This document shows positions 59,608-64,000 of a stretch of 64,000 nt of DNA, piece by piece. Below the pieces are notes generated by a model, which saw only the letters and a program-made list of their open reading frames with translations, did no database searches and was not told where the DNA came from. This DNA is from DASTEQ01 sp040905185 (GTDB lineage: Bacteria; Chloroflexota; Limnocylindria; QHBO01): assembly GCA_040905185.1 (NCBI GenBank), contig JBBDRZ010000007.1:682001-746000 (forward strand), given 5' to 3'. The position numbers were made by a program, and so were the translations under genes. How positions within the stretch are numbered: position 1 is the stretch's first letter; each line of letters begins with the position of its first letter.

Positions 59608-61299
59608 ATGCTGAAAGGCCCCAAAACCGCTGTGCCAGCCGATCCCAACCTCGATTTGAACGCTCCGGTGGCCGGTCCGCGACGCGCGCTGTACCGTCGC
59701 TGGCGGGCCCAGCGCTTCGCCGAGCTGGTCGGCCAGGACCCCATCGTCAACACCCTGCGCCGGGCGGTGGCCACCGATCGGATCGTCCACGCCTACCTCT
59801 TCGTCGGGCCCCGCGGCACGGGCAAGACCTCGACCGCCCGCATCCTGGCCAAGGCCATCAACTGCCTCGAGCGCGGTGACGACGGCGAGCCCTGTGATCG
59901 GTGCGCGGCCTGCGTGGCCATCCGCGACGGACGCGCGCTGGACGTGATCGAGATCGATGCCGCCTCCCACGGCCTGGTGGAGGACGCCCGCGACCTGGTC
60001 ATGCGGGCCTCGACCGCGCCCTCCGACCTTCGACGCCGGGTGTACATCATCGACGAGGTCCACATGCTCAGCCCGCACGCGTTCAACGCGCTGCTCAAGC
60101 TGATCGAGGAGCCACCCGACCACGTCGTCTTCATCCTGGCCACGACCGATACCCACCGGGTGCCGCCCACCATCATCAGCCGCACCCAGCGCTACGATTT
60201 CCGCCGGCTGGCGACCGATGTGATTGCCGCCAAGCTGACCCGCATCACCAGCGCGGAGGGCGTGCAGGCCGATCCGGCCGCCCTGGACCTCATCGCCCGA
60301 CTGGCCGATGGGGGGATGCGCGACGCCGAGTCGCTGCTCGACCAGGTCATGTCCTATGCCGGCGACCAGGTGGCGGTGGATTCGGTTCGGGATGCCGTCG
60401 GGCTGGCCGATGAGGAGGCCATCGCCGGGTTGCTCGACGCCTTCGTGAGTGGCGAGGCCCCCGGCGCGCTGCAGCGGATCGCAGACCTGTCCGATGCGGG
60501 CCGTGACCTGGGCCAGGTCGCGCAACAGCTCGAGGGGGAGGGGCGCCGGCGCCTGCTGGCCGCGCCGACCGACCCGCCCCTCGCTCGTCGCCTGGCGACC
60601 ATCCTGCGCACCGCGTCCGAGGCCGGCACCACCGGTGCCCGCGACGGCCGGGCTCGGCTCCAGCTGGAGCTGCTGGCCATCGACTCCGCCACTGAGCCCG
60701 TTGCCGCAGTGGCCGCGCCGGCGGAGGCGGCCACGTCGACGGCGCCTCGACCAGTACCGACGGCATCGCCGGCGACCCCGCCGCCCGCGACGCCGAACCC
60801 GCGGCCCGCTCTGCCGGCTGCGGCGACATCGCCTGCTCGGCTCGCTCCTGTCGACCCGGCTCCAGCCCCGCCACCGACCGGGGGCAAGGGCGCCGACTCA
60901 ACCCCTCTCCCGTCTCCCAACGGTGTGCGCCCCACCCTGGCCGAGGTCCGCTCCCGATGGGGCGAGGTGGTCGAGCGCGCCCACCCCGTCGTCAAGCCGC
61001 TCATCAAGGAGTGCCGGCCCTACGAGCTGGACGGCGTTCGGCTGACCCTCGCCTTTCCCGAGGGCCGCGAGTTCATGCGCGGCCTGATCGCGGGCCGGGC
61101 ACGATCCATCGAAGACCTGCTGGGCGACATGTTCGGCGGCGCCTGGTCGGTGGAGGCCGTGGCGGCCTCGGTCGACCTCGAGCCGCTGACCGTCGAGCAG
61201 GCCATTTCGCCAAGCGAGAGCCCGGAGGCCGCGGCCCTCCTCCGGCGCACCCTGGAGATCACCGGCGGCCAGCTGGTGGACGCGCCCGAGGTTCGCTGA
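59608..61299 (+). CDS. dnaX: DNA polymerase III subunit gamma/tau
   Basis: The 563-residue clamp-loader subunit has the AAA+ P-loop LFVGPRGTGKTSTARILAKA (about 65-84), a Cys zinc module (CLERGDDGEPCDRCAACVAI), the Walker B IIDEVHMLSPHAFNALLKLI and the sensor FILATTDTHRVPPTIISRTQ. After about residue 370 comes a Pro/Ala-rich linker and a tau-like C-terminal domain (RPTLAEVRSRWGEVVERAHP). No A-run is seen that would program a frameshift to gamma. TAGGGT ends 9 nt before the ATG, so a leaderless start is likely. Confidence 0.95.
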   Translation: MLKGPKTAVPADPNLDLNAPVAGPRRALYRRWRAQRFAELVGQDPIVNTLRRAVATDRIVHAYLFVGPRGTGKTSTARILAKAINCLERGDDGEPCDRCAACVAIRDGRALDVIEIDAASHGLVEDARDLVMRASTAPSDLRRRVYIIDEVHMLSPHAFNALLKLIEEPPDHVVFILATTDTHRVPPTIISRTQRYDFRRLATDVIAAKLTRITSAEGVQADPAALDLIARLADGGMRDAESLLDQVMSYAGDQVAVDSVRDAVGLADEEAIAGLLDAFVSGEAPGALQRIADLSDAGRDLGQVAQQLEGEGRRRLLAAPTDPPLARRLATILRTASEAGTTGARDGRARLQLELLAIDSATEPVAAVAAPAEAATSTAPRPVPTASPATPPPATPNPRPALPAAATSPARLAPVDPAPAPPPTGGKGADSTPLPSPNGVRPTLAEVRSRWGEVVERAHPVVKPLIKECRPYELDGVRLTLAFPEGREFMRGLIAGRARSIEDLLGDMFGGAWSVEAVAASVDLEPLTVEQAISPSESPEAAALLRRTLEITGGQLVDAPEVR

Positions 61300-61303
61300 C
61301 GCG

Positions 61304-61621
61304 GTGAACATCGGTCAGCTGACCCGTATGGCCCAGGAGATGCAGGCCAACATGGCCCGCGTCCAGCAGGAGCTGCGCGACACGACGGTCGAAGCCAGCG
61401 TCGGCGGGGGAGCGGTCCGGGTCGTGATGACCGGCGCCCAGGAGCTGCGCGCCGTCGAGATCGACCCCGCCACCGTGGACGCGTCCGACGTCGAGCTCCT
61501 CCAGGACCTGGTCTTTGCCGCGGTCACCGACGCGCTGGCCCAGAGCAAGCGCCTGGCCGAGGAGAAGATGGCGGCCATCTCCGGCGGCCTGGGGCTGCCT
61601 GGCCTGCCCGGCTTGCGCTGA
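61304..61621 (+). CDS. ebfC: YbaB/EbfC-family nucleoid-associated protein
   Basis: The 105-residue protein starts with GTG and matches the family: GQLTRMAQEMQANMARVQQE, VEASVGGGAVRVVMTGAQEL, then DPATVDASDVELLQDLVFAA. It binds DNA as a tweezer-shaped dimer. It stands 4 nt after dnaX and before recR, the standard dnaX-ebfC-recR order. Confidence 0.94.
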   Translation: MNIGQLTRMAQEMQANMARVQQELRDTTVEASVGGGAVRVVMTGAQELRAVEIDPATVDASDVELLQDLVFAAVTDALAQSKRLAEEKMAAISGGLGLPGLPGLR

Positions 61622-61640
61622 ACCGAACCGACATCGGTCC

Positions 61641-62255
61641 ATGGCTGGCCTGATCGCCCCTGTCGCACGCCTGATCGAGGCCTTCAACCGGCTGCCCGGG
61701 GTCGGTCCCAAAACCGCCCAGCGGCTCACCTATCACGTGCTTCGCAGCCCGGCCGACGAGGCTCGGGCCCTGGCGGAGGCGCTGGTCGCGGTCAAGGAGC
61801 AGGTCGCCTACTGCTCGGAGTGCTGGAACATCACCGAGGTCGACGTCGATCCGTGCGCCATCTGCGCCGACCCCCGGCGCGACGCGACCCGGATCTGCGT
61901 GGTCGAGGAGCCCCTCGACGTGCTGGCCATCGAGCGCACCCGCGAATTCCAGGGCCGCTACCACGTGCTGCACGGCGCCATCAGCCCCATCGACGGCATC
62001 GGTCCGGAGCGGATCAAGGCCCGCGAGCTGCTGGTGCGAGCCGAGGGCGGGGGACTGGCTGAGGTCATCCTGGCCACGAACCCCACCCTGGAGGGAGAGG
62101 CGACCGCCATGTACCTGGCCGACCTTCTCGGGACGTCGGTGCCGGCGGTGACCCGGATCGCGCGCGGCGTGCCGGTTGGCGGCGACATCGAGTACGCCGA
62201 TGACGTGACCCTCATCCGGTCCCTCCAGGGCCGTCGCGAGATGGATCCGACATAG
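61641..62255 (+). CDS. recR: Recombination mediator RecR
   Basis: The 204-residue protein has the helix-hairpin-helix LIEAFNRLPGVGPKTAQRLT, a four-Cys zinc site CSECWNITEVDVDPCAIC, and the Toprim domain (ICVVEEPLDVLAIERTREFQ, GGLAEVILATNPTLEGEATA). It works with RecF/RecO to load RecA at gaps. The ATG at 61641 begins the family; the open frame to 61515 overlaps ebfC. The rrn promoter starts 9 nt past its stop. Confidence 0.96.
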   Translation: MAGLIAPVARLIEAFNRLPGVGPKTAQRLTYHVLRSPADEARALAEALVAVKEQVAYCSECWNITEVDVDPCAICADPRRDATRICVVEEPLDVLAIERTREFQGRYHVLHGAISPIDGIGPERIKARELLVRAEGGGLAEVILATNPTLEGEATAMYLADLLGTSVPAVTRIARGVPVGGDIEYADDVTLIRSLQGRREMDPT

Positions 62256-62264
62256 CAGCCGTGG

Positions 62265-62293
62265 TTGACAGTCCTGAGGGTCACCCGTAGACT
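62265..62293 (+). promoter_or_regulatory. rRNA operon promoter
   Basis: A perfect TTGACA at 62265-62270, a 17-nt spacer and TAGACT at 62288-62293. The predicted leader to the 16S gene is about 220 nt; I see no clear boxA in it. Confidence 0.8.
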
Positions 62294-62521
62294 CAACAGT
62301 CGCGCCGGTAGACCACCGGCAGGTGGCCCGTGAACGGCGACACCGTGTCGCGCAGCGCGGACACCGGGGTTTCTCCCAAGGAGGCCTCGAATCGAACGAA
62401 GCCGATCCAATCGGTGGCGTTGCCTTATCAGCTGAAGAGTGACAGGAACCCACACGAGTCAGCGGGACCAACGTCTGGACCCTTTACCGGTGGAGCAGCC
62501 GCAAGGCGAGACCACTGGTTT

Positions 62522-64000
<1,479 letters not shown>

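Overview
The window is 64 kb of dense, very GC-rich bacterial chromosome. A 16S rRNA gene runs off the right edge (62522 onward). The gene order is SRP RNA - dnaX - ebfC - recR - rrn. The class I lysyl-tRNA synthetase, two-gene B12 mutase, large SRP RNA and extreme GC suit a Chloroflexota bacterium, perhaps Limnocylindria-like. That placement is inferred from general features; no database search was possible.

Layout. 1-9.9 kb: the start of a SpoIID-like protein, an operon of a defective-looking glutamate dehydrogenase paralog, a B12-dependent mutase large subunit and a 5'-3' exonuclease, a phosphotriesterase-family hydrolase, dodecin, a possible DNA-binding protein, and a membrane cluster (TPM, DUF2207-like, zinc ribbon, DUF1684) in which one in-frame stop splits what looks like a single protein. 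10-16.2 kb: an osmoprotectant ABC importer, a large polytopic membrane protein and a NERD-like protein. 16.2-25.2 kb: folE, pterin dehydratase, mutase small subunit, MeaB, 3-hydroxyacyl-CoA dehydrogenase, acyl-CoA ligase, thiolase, the normal glutamate dehydrogenase and a HhH-GPD protein. 25.3-28.3 kb: coaX-coaBC-panC. 28.3-38.7 kb: M16 peptidase, ndk, lepB, H+-pyrophosphatase, uppP, greA, lysS, serS. 38.9-42.3 kb: tRNA-Ser(TGA), an Asp-box protein, tdk, aroE, tRNA-Ser(GCT) and tRNA-Arg(GCG). 42.3-47.9 kb: a small island bounded by a 19-bp copy of the tRNA-Arg 3' end. 47.9-53.6 kb: ECF sigma/anti-sigma, a NicO-type transporter, and TPR and DUF4331 genes in one open frame. 53.8-58.3 kb: cell-surface glycan genes. 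58.4-64 kb: a TadA homolog lacking its catalytic Glu, tRNA-Ser(CGA) and (GGA), the SRP RNA, dnaX, ebfC, recR and 16S.

Themes. (1) Several proteins keep their family fold but have lost key catalytic residues: the first GDH paralog (Lys76 and Lys112 positions are Thr and Phe), the TadA homolog (HAE is HAV) and PanC (three motifs changed). The TadA change is paired with a tRNA-Arg whose anticodon is GCG, which would not need adenosine-to-inosine editing. (2) Many genes have a -10 box resembling TAGACT only 6-10 nt before the start codon, which predicts leaderless mRNAs and settles several starts. (3) The mutase large subunit carries the Phe/Gln pair of isobutyryl-CoA mutase. With the small subunit, MeaB, thiolase, hydroxyacyl-CoA dehydrogenase and acyl-CoA ligase, it suggests short-chain or branched acyl-CoA metabolism.
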